From Nonlabens sp. Ci31 (GTDB lineage: Bacteria > Bacteroidota > Bacteroidia > Flavobacteriales > Flavobacteriaceae): 64,000 bases of DNA. Of this stretch, positions 12,916 to 22,233 are shown piece after piece. The translations under genes and the position numbers were made by a program. Position 1 is the stretch's first letter, and the number at the start of each line of letters is the position of its first letter. The notes under the pieces were generated by a model. The model worked only from the letters and a program-made list of their open reading frames with translations, ran no database searches and was not told where the DNA came from. The stretch spans positions 1,993,001-2,057,000 of the forward strand of contig NZ_CP043633.1 of the NCBI RefSeq assembly GCF_012974865.1, given 5' to 3'.

Positions 12916-14202
12916 ATGGCAGACAAGGCGATATTAGAGTTTGATGGCAAGAAGTATGAATTTCCTGTAATCACTGGCTCAGAAGATGAAAAGGCAATAG
13001 ATATAAAAACGTTGAGAAGTGCAACGGGCGGACTTACTACACTAGATCCTGGTTATAAAAATACAGGAAGTTGTACAAGTGCGATAACCTTTCTAAATGG
13101 AGAAGAAGGTATTCTGAGGTATCGAGGTTACTCGATAGAAGAACTAGCTGATAAAGCTAATTTTCTTGAAGTTGCCTATTTATTGATCTTTGGGGAGCTA
13201 CCTACTCAAGCTGAACTGGATAAATTTCATACAGATATTAAAGCAAAGTCTCATGTAGACGAAGATGTAAAGAAAATCTTAGACGGTTTTCCAAAGTCTG
13301 CTCATCCTATGGGAGTACTTTCTTCATTAACAAGCGCACTGATTGCTTTTAATCCAGCTTCTGTAAATGTAGATAGCAAAGAAGATATGTACAAAGCTAT
13401 CGTGAACATCATGGGGAAATTCCCAGTTCTTGTGGCATGGGCGTTAAGAAAAAGAACAGGACAGCCACTTGATTATGGAGATGATAGTTTAGGTTACGTA
13501 GATAACATCCTTAAAATGATGTTTAAAAGACCTAATTCTGAATATAAAATAGACTCTGTTGTTTCTAATGCATTAGATAAATTATTAATCCTTCATGCAG
13601 ATCATGAGCAAAACTGTTCTACAAGTACCGTACGTATTGTCGGTTCTTCACAAGCAGGTCTTTTTGCGAGTTTAAGTGCTGGTATTTCTGCACTTTGGGG
13701 TCCACTTCATGGTGGTGCTAACCAAGCGGTTCTTGAAATGCTAGAAGCGATCAAGGAAGATGGAGGAGATACTAAGAAATACATGGCCAAAGCAAAGGAT
13801 AAAAATGATCCTTTCCGTTTAATGGGATTCGGCCATAGAGTATATAAAAACTTTGATCCACGTGCTAAGATCATTAAAGTAGCAGCTGACGAAGTTCTTG
13901 AAGCATTAGGAGTAGATGATCCTATCTTGGCTATCGCAAAAGGACTAGAGAAAGAGGCGCTAGAAGATCCTTACTTTGTAGATCGTAAATTATATCCTAA
14001 CGTAGATTTCTATTCTGGTATTATTTACCGTGCTATGGGAATTCCAGTAGAGATGTTTACAGTAATGTTTGCATTAGGGCGTTTACCAGGATGGATCGCA
14101 CAGTGGAAAGAAATGCGGGAGAATAAAGAGCCTATAGGGAGACCACGTCAAGTATATACAGGTGAGAACTTAAGAGCATTCAAAGAAGTTTCAAAAAGAT
14201 AA
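12916..14202 (+). CDS. gltA: Citrate synthase
   Basis: The enzyme condenses acetyl-CoA and oxaloacetate in the TCA cycle. The 428-residue product is of the type I (GltA, Gram-negative hexameric) kind with an N-terminal beta-rich segment (MADKAILEFDGKKYEFPVI). Active-site residues are visible: His227/His230 in LHADHEQN, His307 in GFGHRVYK and Asp364 in the DFYSGIIY motif. The frame stays open 13 codons upstream, but the ATG at 12916 gives the usual N-terminus. It is followed by its own terminator. Confidence 0.97.
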   Translation: MADKAILEFDGKKYEFPVITGSEDEKAIDIKTLRSATGGLTTLDPGYKNTGSCTSAITFLNGEEGILRYRGYSIEELADKANFLEVAYLLIFGELPTQAELDKFHTDIKAKSHVDEDVKKILDGFPKSAHPMGVLSSLTSALIAFNPASVNVDSKEDMYKAIVNIMGKFPVLVAWALRKRTGQPLDYGDDSLGYVDNILKMMFKRPNSEYKIDSVVSNALDKLLILHADHEQNCSTSTVRIVGSSQAGLFASLSAGISALWGPLHGGANQAVLEMLEAIKEDGGDTKKYMAKAKDKNDPFRLMGFGHRVYKNFDPRAKIIKVAADEVLEALGVDDPILAIAKGLEKEALEDPYFVDRKLYPNVDFYSGIIYRAMGIPVEMFTVMFALGRLPGWIAQWKEMRENKEPIGRPRQVYTGENLRAFKEVSKR

Positions 14203-14241
14203 ATTATTTATTTAATTTTTTGAAATAAAGTTGACATACAC

Positions 14242-14278
14242 AACTCCTGAGAAGCGCTGCTTTTTAGGAGTTTTTATT
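14242..14278 (+). terminator. Rho-independent terminator after gltA
   Basis: CTCCTGAGAAGC and GCTTTTTAGGAG pair over 12 positions (with G-U pairs) around a three-base loop, followed by a TTTTTATTT run. Confidence 0.88.
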
Positions 14279-14370
14279 TGGAGTTTACATTAAAATTTTG
14301 AAAAAACATCTGTTCATTTTATTCTGCGAATTCAAAAAGAATAGGATGTTTTTATTATTAAATTCGCAAA

Positions 14371-15291
14371 ATGGAAAAAATAGATCTTCATGTAACTGAC
14401 GAGACTTCACGGCTGAGAAGTGTCGTTTTGGGAACTGCTCGCAGCAATGGTCCAGTACCATCAGTAGACGATGCATACGACCCTAAATCTCGCGAACATA
14501 TTATTGCGGGAACTTATCCTTCCAATGAAGATATGGTCAACGAAATGGAAGCTGTAGCTGCTGTGTTGAAAAGGTATAATGTGAGCGTTCTTAGACCAAA
14601 ACAAATAGAAAATTGCAATCAGATCTTTACCAGAGATATTGGTTTTGTGATTGACAATATGTTTGTAAAAGCAAATATTCTTCCCGATCGAGAAGAAGAA
14701 TTGGATGCCATCCAGTATATAGTTGATCAAATGGATCCTGACAATGTGATAAGACCACCAGAAGAAGTACATATAGAAGGCGGTGACGTGATGTTATACG
14801 GCGAGTATATATTTGTTGGGACTTACAGAGGTCGGGACTATACAGATCATATCATCGCTCGTACTAACGTAGAAGCGGTAGCATGGTTAAAAGAAACCTT
14901 TCCTCATAAAAAAGTAGTAAGCTTTAACTTGCGCAAGGATAATTTAGATCCTTATAATAATGCGTTGCACTTGGATTGTTGTTTTCAACCAGTAGGAGAC
15001 GGCAAGTGTATCATCCATAGAAATGGCTTTTTACAAGAAGAAGAATACCAGTATTTAGTAAACTTCTTTGGCCGCAAAAACTGCTTTGAGATCACTCGAG
15101 AAGAAATGTATCATATGAATTCAAATATTTTCTCTATCGCTCCAGATGTGGTGGTATCAGAAAAGAATTTTACGAGATTAAACGCTTGGTTGCGCAGCCA
15201 TGGGATCACCGTAGAAGAAGTTCCTTATGCAGAGATTTCTAAACAAGAAGGACTTCTGAGATGTTCTACTTTACCCTTAATTAGAGACTAG
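14371..15291 (+). CDS. Dimethylarginine dimethylaminohydrolase / arginine deiminase family hydrolase
   Basis: The 306-residue cytoplasmic protein has the five-bladed guanidino-modifying fold signature. Candidate catalytic residues are Cys298 in RCSTLPLIRD near the C-terminus, His200 in NNALHLDCC, and Glu136/Asp139 in HIEGGDV. These enzymes hydrolyse arginine derivatives through a thiouronium intermediate. The exact substrate (arginine, methylarginine or another) cannot be read from sequence. The stop codon abuts the ATG of ctlX, so the two are translated together, suggesting consecutive steps in arginine/citrulline use. Confidence 0.82.
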   Translation: MEKIDLHVTDETSRLRSVVLGTARSNGPVPSVDDAYDPKSREHIIAGTYPSNEDMVNEMEAVAAVLKRYNVSVLRPKQIENCNQIFTRDIGFVIDNMFVKANILPDREEELDAIQYIVDQMDPDNVIRPPEEVHIEGGDVMLYGEYIFVGTYRGRDYTDHIIARTNVEAVAWLKETFPHKKVVSFNLRKDNLDPYNNALHLDCCFQPVGDGKCIIHRNGFLQEEEYQYLVNFFGRKNCFEITREEMYHMNSNIFSIAPDVVVSEKNFTRLNAWLRSHGITVEEVPYAEISKQEGLLRCSTLPLIRD

Positions 15292-16221
15292 ATGAGACAG
15301 ATAACCGATACTATTTTAATGGTACGCCCAGTGCAGTTTCGATCGAACGAAGAAACTGCTGTAAATAATTATTACCAAGACGGTAAGATTAAGATCCTAG
15401 ATCAAGATAAAAAAGCACAAGATGAATTTGATGCTTTTGCAGCAGCACTAGAAGAAAAAGGGATTCGTGTTTTAATCGTACAGGATCAAATAGAATTTGA
15501 CACACCAGATTCCATATTCCCTAACAACTGGATTTCTACCCATGAAAATGGAGATATAGCTTTATATCCCATGTTTGCAGAAAACAGACGTCGGGAAAGA
15601 AGACCAGACGCCATGGAATTAATGGAAGCAGAAGGCTTTCAAATCAATAACGTTATCGATTACAGCAGTGCTGAGGACGAAGGTTTCTTTCTTGAAGGTA
15701 CGGGAAGTTTATTGCTCGACCGGGTAAATCGCAAAGCATACTGCAGTATTTCACCTAGAGCAGATGAAGAACTGATGATCGAATTCTGTGAAGATTTTGA
15801 ATATACACCAGTAATTTTTACCGCTTATCAAACCGTAGAAGACAAAAGACTGCCTATTTATCATACCAACGTAATGATGGCTTTAGGAGAAAATTACGCG
15901 GTGATTTGCTCAGACTGTATAGATGATAAAAAAGAGGCTAAAAATGTCCTCAAACACCTTAAAGAAGACGGTAAAGAAGTCATTGTTATTACAGAAGATC
16001 AAGTCAATGCTTATGCAGGCAATATGATGCAGGTACACAATGATAAAGGTGAGCGCCTTCTAGTCATGAGTGATCAAGCTTATAAGTCGCTTACAGCTTC
16101 TCAAATTACCAGACTAGAAAAGTACAACGAGATCATCCATCCTTCTATTGCTACCATAGAAACATTAGGCGGTGGCTCCGTAAGATGTATGATGGCTGAG
16201 GTGTTTTTGCCCAAAAGCTAA
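15292..16221 (+). CDS. ctlX: Citrulline utilization hydrolase CtlX (amidinotransferase fold)
   Basis: The 309-residue protein belongs to the same superfamily as its upstream partner but to the CtlX branch. Visible motifs are RPVQFRSNEETAVNNYYQ near the N-terminus, FPNNWISTHENG (about 80-92), EGTGSLLLDR, YHTNVMMALG with the likely catalytic His, and GGGSVRCMMAEVFLP with the C-terminal Cys. CtlX is described as a citrulline ureidase that releases ornithine. It starts on the base after the preceding stop. A bidirectional hairpin follows. Confidence 0.85.
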   Translation: MRQITDTILMVRPVQFRSNEETAVNNYYQDGKIKILDQDKKAQDEFDAFAAALEEKGIRVLIVQDQIEFDTPDSIFPNNWISTHENGDIALYPMFAENRRRERRPDAMELMEAEGFQINNVIDYSSAEDEGFFLEGTGSLLLDRVNRKAYCSISPRADEELMIEFCEDFEYTPVIFTAYQTVEDKRLPIYHTNVMMALGENYAVICSDCIDDKKEAKNVLKHLKEDGKEVIVITEDQVNAYAGNMMQVHNDKGERLLVMSDQAYKSLTASQITRLEKYNEIIHPSIATIETLGGGSVRCMMAEVFLPKS

Positions 16222-16243
16222 TTCAATAGGACCACTCTAAAAA

Positions 16244-16275
16244 AAAACAGGAGTTTTAATGCTCCTGTTTCTCTT
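16244..16275. terminator. Bidirectional terminator between ctlX and the CpcT-like gene
   Basis: AAACAGGAG and CTCCTGTTT flank a short T-rich loop, with A-rich bases before and T-rich bases after. It lies between two convergent genes and can serve both strands. Confidence 0.8.
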
Positions 16276-16296
16276 TAAAGAAATATTCATAGTAAA

Positions 16297-16956
16297 TCAA
16301 TCTAGATTAATATCACCATAATCTAAATCTCTTAATGATCCTTTGTTGAAGATGTAACCACCTTTTTCTGCACCCCAAATTTGGTTGCCGTCTGCATCAA
16401 AGCCTCGGTCCCAAGAAATGAATTGATATTCTCTAATCAGTACTAGGCTGGTCGTATAAGTAGCTCCATTCCTAACGCTCAAACAGCTGTTTTTTCCAGT
16501 AGCGCCAGAATAAAAACCATCTTTGTCTTTTTTAATAGTTATCTCGCAACCTTCTCTCAGTTCTAAATACTCTGGTGTTAAATATTGGAACGCTTTAGGA
16601 TTTTTGAATTTACCGTAATACTTTTTTTCATTAGGAATCGTATAGACTTCACAAACAATAGCGTTGTCATCTTTTCTAACGAGTTTGTACATGCTCACTC
16701 GATACGGCTGATCCTTTTGAGAAGCTAGAGCTTGTTCTACATACAGCCATCTCTCTCCACTATCTTTCCATACAGGATGCATTTCAAGTGAAATGTTATA
16801 GTAACTAGAATCTATTTTGTTTTGCATACTGCTATTGTAGCTGCCGCGTATCATTTTATAAACTTTATCTAGCTCTTTATCCTTAGTAGAGTATTGGTCA
16901 GAAGAGCAAGATATTAACAGCAACAAGGGAATGAGAAGAAAACAACGTGATTTCAT
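16297..16956 (-). CDS. CpcT/CpeT-family lipoprotein
   Basis: The 219-residue product begins with a lipoprotein signal; the lipobox LLIS-C puts the lipidated Cys at residue 17. The mature part has the CpcT/CpeT layout: an N-terminal IRGSYNSSMQ, then SLEMHPVW, RWLYVEQALAS and PYRVSMYKLV. In cyanobacteria this family attaches bilins to phycobiliproteins, but Bacteroidota lack these, so here the role is unknown and may be binding of a lipid- or bilin-like ligand at the cell envelope. The gene is alone, convergent with ctlX. Confidence 0.75.
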   Translation of the reverse strand: MKSRCFLLIPLLLLISCSSDQYSTKDKELDKVYKMIRGSYNSSMQNKIDSSYYNISLEMHPVWKDSGERWLYVEQALASQKDQPYRVSMYKLVRKDDNAIVCEVYTIPNEKKYYGKFKNPKAFQYLTPEYLELREGCEITIKKDKDGFYSGATGKNSCLSVRNGATYTTSLVLIREYQFISWDRGFDADGNQIWGAEKGGYIFNKGSLRDLDYGDINLD

Positions 16957-17008
16957 AAAAGAGATTTGATATTAAAAATAATTAATATTTGGTAAAGTCT
17001 AGATATGA

Positions 17009-18436
17009 TTATTTCCCAGTCGCAATATGCCTGATCATTCCAGAAAAAATAAAGTAATGAAATGGAAGCATGGAATACCAGTACAACCTACCCCAAATAC
17101 CTCGTGGTCTGAAAGTAGCTGTTTGATGTACCACGTTGTTTTCATCGATTTCAAATTCTAGCCAAGCTTCACCTGGTACGCGCATCTCGGCAAAAAGCAG
17201 CAATCTTTTTTCTTCTTTGTCTGCCACAAGAACACGCCAAAAGTCAAGCGCATCTCCAGCGTATATTTTATTTGCATTAGTGCGACCACGTCTCAATCCT
17301 ACGCCTCCAAAAAGCTTGTCTACAGCACCGCGTATTTTCCATAAAAAAGTAGCGTAGTAATAGCCGTTTTTGCCACCTATAGACCAGATGCGCTCTAAGG
17401 CAGCTGCAGCATCTGAGGTTTCTAGTTTCTGTGCATCTTTAAGACACCCATAGCTAGGTACCTTTTTATATTTGTTGAGACTGCGTTTAAACCTGCCGCT
17501 GACCATGGAGTCTTTCCAACTGCTCACCACTTGGTTTTGCTCGATTTTTGCAAATGCCATATCCAGTGCCTCTTGATAATTGTACCGTTCAATACCTAAT
17601 CTTTCGGCCAGGTCGTTTTTTGAGGCAATGACTTCTATCGCCATACTGTCAACCAGATTTTGAGCCAGTTTATAACTGGTGCTGGTAACAAAATACAACC
17701 AGTAACTGCTCAGTTTAGGAGTCATGACGGGAACTGTAAAAATATAGAGTTTTAACCCGCGATTTTGAGCATACCCCAACATCATTTCTTTGTAGGTCAG
17801 TATACTTTTCCCGCCTATATCAAAGCTCTGATCATAACAATCTTCTCTTCCTAAAACACCCATTAAAAAACTCATGACATTACGTATGGCAATAGGATGT
17901 GTTTTGGTATTGACCCATTTAGGAGTGATCATTACCGGTAGTTTTTCACAAAGATCTCGCACGATCTCAAAGGAGGAGCTGCCACTACCTACAATTATTC
18001 CTGCTCGTAAAACCGTAAGATTAAAATTACCGGTGTAGAGTATGTCTTCTACTCGCTTCCGCGAAAGCAAATGTTTACTAAGTTGTTCTTCATTGACAAT
18101 TCCAGAAAGGTAAATGACCTGCTGACAATTGGTTTCCTGAATCAGTTCCACAAAACGCTCGGCACATTCAGCTTCCATTTGATCAAAATTATCGGTACTA
18201 GAAGACATGGAATGGATCAAATAGTAAGCGACGTCGATATCCTTAGGTAACGCATGATCTGCATGTACGTTAAGAAAATCAATTTCTATAATGTCAATTT
18301 GGTCTTTGATCTCTTGAGGTACAGAAAGTCTCGCGGCACTGCGTACCGCACAAACAACCTCATGGTCTTCTTTTAATAATTCATAAAGAAGGCGTACGCC
18401 TATATAACCGTTGGCTCCTGTAAGTAATACTTTCAT
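17009..18436 (-). CDS. SDR-family NAD(P)-binding protein with C-terminal DUF2867
   Basis: Residues 1-290 form a Rossmann domain of the atypical SDR/NmrA kind: GANGYIG at residues 7-13 binds the dinucleotide, and an ALPKDIDVAYYLIHSMSS segment follows. Residues about 330-475 match the DUF2867 region, with FWRVL and a closing hydrophobic segment. The whole is 475 residues, the usual size for this fusion. The substrate is unknown. A degenerate copy of the CGCTTTCGCGAAAGCG palindrome (18053-18068) falls inside the frame and encodes LSRKR. Confidence 0.85.
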   Translation of the reverse strand: MKVLLTGANGYIGVRLLYELLKEDHEVVCAVRSAARLSVPQEIKDQIDIIEIDFLNVHADHALPKDIDVAYYLIHSMSSSTDNFDQMEAECAERFVELIQETNCQQVIYLSGIVNEEQLSKHLLSRKRVEDILYTGNFNLTVLRAGIIVGSGSSSFEIVRDLCEKLPVMITPKWVNTKTHPIAIRNVMSFLMGVLGREDCYDQSFDIGGKSILTYKEMMLGYAQNRGLKLYIFTVPVMTPKLSSYWLYFVTSTSYKLAQNLVDSMAIEVIASKNDLAERLGIERYNYQEALDMAFAKIEQNQVVSSWKDSMVSGRFKRSLNKYKKVPSYGCLKDAQKLETSDAAAALERIWSIGGKNGYYYATFLWKIRGAVDKLFGGVGLRRGRTNANKIYAGDALDFWRVLVADKEEKRLLLFAEMRVPGEAWLEFEIDENNVVHQTATFRPRGIWGRLYWYSMLPFHYFIFSGMIRHIATGK

Positions 18437-18489
18437 AATTTAAATATACCATTCAAATCGTGTAACTAAGGTATAAGTTTGTTAAAACA

Positions 18490-18521
18490 AAAAAGCGCCA
18501 TCCTAGTAGATGGCGCTTTTA
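18490..18521 (-). terminator. Rho-independent terminator of the ABC/M1 operon
   Basis: AAAAGCGCCATC and GATGGCGCTTTT pair perfectly around a six-base loop. It lies 20 bases past the stop of the minus-strand permease-peptidase gene. Confidence 0.85.
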
Positions 18522-18541
18522 TAAAATAGGGAGTCTATACG

Positions 18542-21500
18542 TTAATTAGTAGCCTTCTTTTCTTGGTCAGCTATTTCATTCACTTTTTTGCGATTGTCAT
18601 TAGTGCTTCTGTCAATTAATTTGTAGTACGGATCAATCCCTACTTCTACAGGTTTTTGAGAAACTATAATATCCGTATCGTTGAAGATATCAGATATTTT
18701 CACTTTTTTCAAATACAAAACATCTTCTTCTCCAGTTTCTTCGTTTTCTTCTCCAAAGATTCCTATTTCAATATAGTCGGCAAGAGGTAAAGAAGAAATC
18801 GCACTTTTCTTTCCTTCAGGAGTAAAACTAAGACTGTCTCCTGCCACTGAAGCATATGTTTTTTCACCTTTCTTATCAGACCGGTATTTACTTACTAGAC
18901 TTTTAATGTTTACCAAATATTGATCTTCGCTGATTTTGCGATAAGTGGCATCGGTTACTTCATTATCATAAAGAGTAATGGTTTCAAACATATCCTTTAT
19001 GAGGTACTGTAAAGAGTCTGGGGTTACCTTTCTCAGGTCTTCTACAAATTCTGGTGCAGTAGGGTATGGAGCACTTTTGAATTGGTACTTCTCAGCAAAT
19101 CTTTTTGCAACATCGTTGAATTTCTGTTCCCCTATATAATCACTCATGGCATACAATACCACAGATCCCTTTTGATAATGAATATACTGCTGGTTTTCAT
19201 TATACATCAATGGGTTCTCTTTAATGGATTCTCCAGCACGACCACTTAAGTAACCTTCCATAGATTCTTTAAGGAATTTACGCATCTGGTTTTTCCCATA
19301 TACCTTTTCCAATACTTTTAAAGAGCTGTATTCTGACATGCTTTCTGAAAGCATAGTCATTCCTTTAGCTTTTGCTCCTATTACCTGATGTGCCCACCAC
19401 TGGTGCGCCAGTTCATGTGCTGTTATAGCCAGTGCATAATCTACAGCATCTTTGTTAGTTTCATCTACATCGGCAATAAAACCTACTCTTTCACTAAATG
19501 GAATCGTGTTGGCAAAAGCCTGTGCAAAGCTCCCGAACTGCTTAGGGAATTCTATGATACGTGCCTGTCTGTGCTGGTAGGGTGTATAGTTTTCATTGTA
19601 ATAATCCAGACCTTGCTTTAAGCCATTCATCATGCGATCTAAGTTATAGGTATGATCAGGATGGTGGTAAATTTCCAAATTGATTCCTTTATAGGATTCT
19701 CTTTTCACCTCATATTTTCCACTTAAGAAAGAGTAAAAATTCAACATCTTAGAGTCCATTTTGTAGTGGAAATACTTGCGGCCATTTTCCTCCCATTCTC
19801 TAATAAGGTAACCAGGCGCAATCGCAATTTGATCAGGGCTTGTGCTTACTGTAGCTTCAAAATCAATCCAGTCGCTATTGCCACCTATATAGTTATTATC
19901 TGTTGCGCCAGGGGCATCTGGAGCTGGCAACCTGTCTTTAGGAGGTAGGTTATACTTCTCTCTTATTTTTACATTGCGTATTTCAAAAGCGTCGTTATAA
20001 CCTATAGAAGGATACATTCCTTGGTTCACAAATGTCCCATTGCTATAAATAGGCGAATTACTGTCTAAGAATTTATTAGGTTCATTGTGCATGGTGAATT
20101 TAAAGACAAGCGTGTCGCCAGGTAGTAGTGCTTTTTCAAAAGCATACATTCGGTAATTGTAATCTTCATTATCATATACCGTTTCTGACTTGCGATCTAG
20201 GGTAATTTCTGTAGGGTAGTCGGTAAGATTTACATGTAGGGTGTCTATGGCTAGGTCACTTTGGTTCACCATAGTATAGGTAGCTCCAGCTTTAAAATCT
20301 CGGGTTTCAGGAACCATATCCATAAAGGTGTTTACCGCTACTAATCGAGGTTGAACTGCCGTAGCAAATTTCCCTAATTCTTTCTCTCCATTCACACGTA
20401 GTTCTTCTTGTTCTTTACCGGTTAAGATCTCGTTATCTACATTGTTTATTTTCCAGATGTAGCCACCTATAGATAGAAATCCAACTAAAGAAACTGCTGC
20501 TACTGTGAGGAGTGTTTTTGTTGCTCTCGCTTTCGCGAAAGCGAAACGTCCTTCCATATCAGTGCTCATTCCACGTCTATAGAATAATAAAGCAATACAC
20601 GCCAGTACAATTCCAAAGAGTATCCAGTATACACGATAGGTGTAAAAGCTAGGTAAATCATTTCCATAGCCCATAAAATCTGAGGCGCTAGGGGCTCCAC
20701 CAGAGTTAAAATCAAATATGGCTTGAGTAATACCTATAGCCCCTTGAACGAGCGGTACAGCAACAGCTATGATCAATAAAATAGCCAGTCCTAACCATTT
20801 GTTTTTAATTAAGGTATGGATCATTAGGGCTAAGAATATCCACGGAACATAACTCCATACGTTTAACATAAAAGTCTGGAACAGGTATAAATCTAATTGG
20901 TAGTCGGTAAAACTACTAATGGTTTGATAAATGACGCCACAAAAGATCAATACCAATTGTAAACTCGCCACCATTAAGAATAGAGCGACAAATTTAGACA
21001 GTAAAAACACCCAGTTTTGAGTAGGAGTAACATCTACTATTTGGTTGATATGTGCTGCATTGGAGCGGTCCATTAAGAATCCAGAATACAGGTGGATCAA
21101 CAGATAACTAAATAGAGCTATATAAGAAGCAGGCTCTGCGAGCATGACCCATGTTTTAGGTAAAATACTGGTATTGTATAAAAGCCCTGTGTTGAACATC
21201 AAGACCATAGTAAGTACAATAGCTAAGAAGGAAATAATGATAAACGGCCACCCGAATATGATGTACTTCGCATCACTTTTAGCAATGTGCCAAAGCGTTT
21301 TTAATTGCCCGAAAAAAGAAAAATCCGTTTTGGCAACAGGCATCTCTACCTTGTTGATTCCACTGGTGTTTTCTTTGGTCATGCGCTGGGATTTCTTTTT
21401 AGAAAAACTGATGGTCAAAGCGTTCTGAGCAAATTTGAACTTTGCGATGACAAAGCTCAAAATCAATAAAGCAATTCCAGCCCATAATAAACGATTCCAC

Positions 21501-22231
21501 ATAATCATTCCAGAGAATGGTAATAAGAGTTCATTTTGCTCAGCAGGTGTCCAGTATTTGGTGGTTTCACTGATCGCAATATTCCCCAACGGATCTGCCA
21601 TCGAGAGCCAAAACGGATCTTCTACTTGGCCTACAAATGAGGTGGTTACTAGTTGGATGATAATCAAAGTAAGAATCGTCATGAATCCTATATTCATGTT
21701 GCGGGTAAATACAATAATTGCAAATACTATAGCGCTGTAGAAAAGTATGTTAGGTACTAGAACTACCAAAAAGGGTTGTAGATAGTTCCACAGTTTAAAA
21801 GGTCCTAAGAGTTCAGGGTTAGAGCCAGGCAAATAACTACCGATAATAAGGCCTACAATCAATGATAAAATGACCAAAAGATTAATAGTAAATCCCGCTA
21901 AAAATTTAGCCAGCAAGTATTCCACTTTTCTAATAGGATAGGAGTACAATACGTTATGCATATTGTTTTTAAAATCTCTATGTATGGTGGTACCTGTAAG
22001 ACTAGGGATGAGTAAATAGGCGAGTAAGGCTATTTGCGAAATAAGAGCTACGATAGATGCAGGACTATTCAAATAAGAATTGCTGGTTACCGTAACATTA
22101 TCACTGCTAAATACCCCGGTAGCAATAGCCATGATAACACCTCCTAAAAGAAAGAAGATTGCCGCAAATATGTAAAAAAGAGGTTTCTTAAACCACGTTT
22201 TTATCTCGTGAGAAAATATGGTTGTGAACAT
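18542..22231 (-). CDS. ABC-2 permease fused to an M1-family metallopeptidase
   Basis: The 1229-residue protein has about twelve membrane segments in residues 1-600, in the pattern of ABC-2 exporters, then a large extracytoplasmic part. That part carries HELAH at His939-His943 with a downstream SESMSEY that supplies the third zinc ligand, as in M1 aminopeptidases. I see no clear GAMEN exopeptidase motif, so peptide specificity is uncertain. The gene starts two bases after the ATPase gene ends, so the two form one transporter unit. One perfect CGCTTTCGCGAAAGCG lies in frame at 20528-20543 and encodes part of FAFAKA. Confidence 0.88.
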   Translation of the reverse strand: MFTTIFSHEIKTWFKKPLFYIFAAIFFLLGGVIMAIATGVFSSDNVTVTSNSYLNSPASIVALISQIALLAYLLIPSLTGTTIHRDFKNNMHNVLYSYPIRKVEYLLAKFLAGFTINLLVILSLIVGLIIGSYLPGSNPELLGPFKLWNYLQPFLVVLVPNILFYSAIVFAIIVFTRNMNIGFMTILTLIIIQLVTTSFVGQVEDPFWLSMADPLGNIAISETTKYWTPAEQNELLLPFSGMIMWNRLLWAGIALLILSFVIAKFKFAQNALTISFSKKKSQRMTKENTSGINKVEMPVAKTDFSFFGQLKTLWHIAKSDAKYIIFGWPFIIISFLAIVLTMVLMFNTGLLYNTSILPKTWVMLAEPASYIALFSYLLIHLYSGFLMDRSNAAHINQIVDVTPTQNWVFLLSKFVALFLMVASLQLVLIFCGVIYQTISSFTDYQLDLYLFQTFMLNVWSYVPWIFLALMIHTLIKNKWLGLAILLIIAVAVPLVQGAIGITQAIFDFNSGGAPSASDFMGYGNDLPSFYTYRVYWILFGIVLACIALLFYRRGMSTDMEGRFAFAKARATKTLLTVAAVSLVGFLSIGGYIWKINNVDNEILTGKEQEELRVNGEKELGKFATAVQPRLVAVNTFMDMVPETRDFKAGATYTMVNQSDLAIDTLHVNLTDYPTEITLDRKSETVYDNEDYNYRMYAFEKALLPGDTLVFKFTMHNEPNKFLDSNSPIYSNGTFVNQGMYPSIGYNDAFEIRNVKIREKYNLPPKDRLPAPDAPGATDNNYIGGNSDWIDFEATVSTSPDQIAIAPGYLIREWEENGRKYFHYKMDSKMLNFYSFLSGKYEVKRESYKGINLEIYHHPDHTYNLDRMMNGLKQGLDYYNENYTPYQHRQARIIEFPKQFGSFAQAFANTIPFSERVGFIADVDETNKDAVDYALAITAHELAHQWWAHQVIGAKAKGMTMLSESMSEYSSLKVLEKVYGKNQMRKFLKESMEGYLSGRAGESIKENPLMYNENQQYIHYQKGSVVLYAMSDYIGEQKFNDVAKRFAEKYQFKSAPYPTAPEFVEDLRKVTPDSLQYLIKDMFETITLYDNEVTDATYRKISEDQYLVNIKSLVSKYRSDKKGEKTYASVAGDSLSFTPEGKKSAISSLPLADYIEIGIFGEENEETGEEDVLYLKKVKISDIFNDTDIIVSQKPVEVGIDPYYKLIDRSTNDNRKKVNEIADQEKKATN
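20528..20543. repeat. Perfect 16-bp palindrome CGCTTTCGCGAAAGCG (inside a coding region)
   Basis: This copy lies in the permease-peptidase gene, in a loop just after a predicted membrane segment, without breaking the frame. Confidence 0.85.
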
Positions 22232-22233
22232 GA

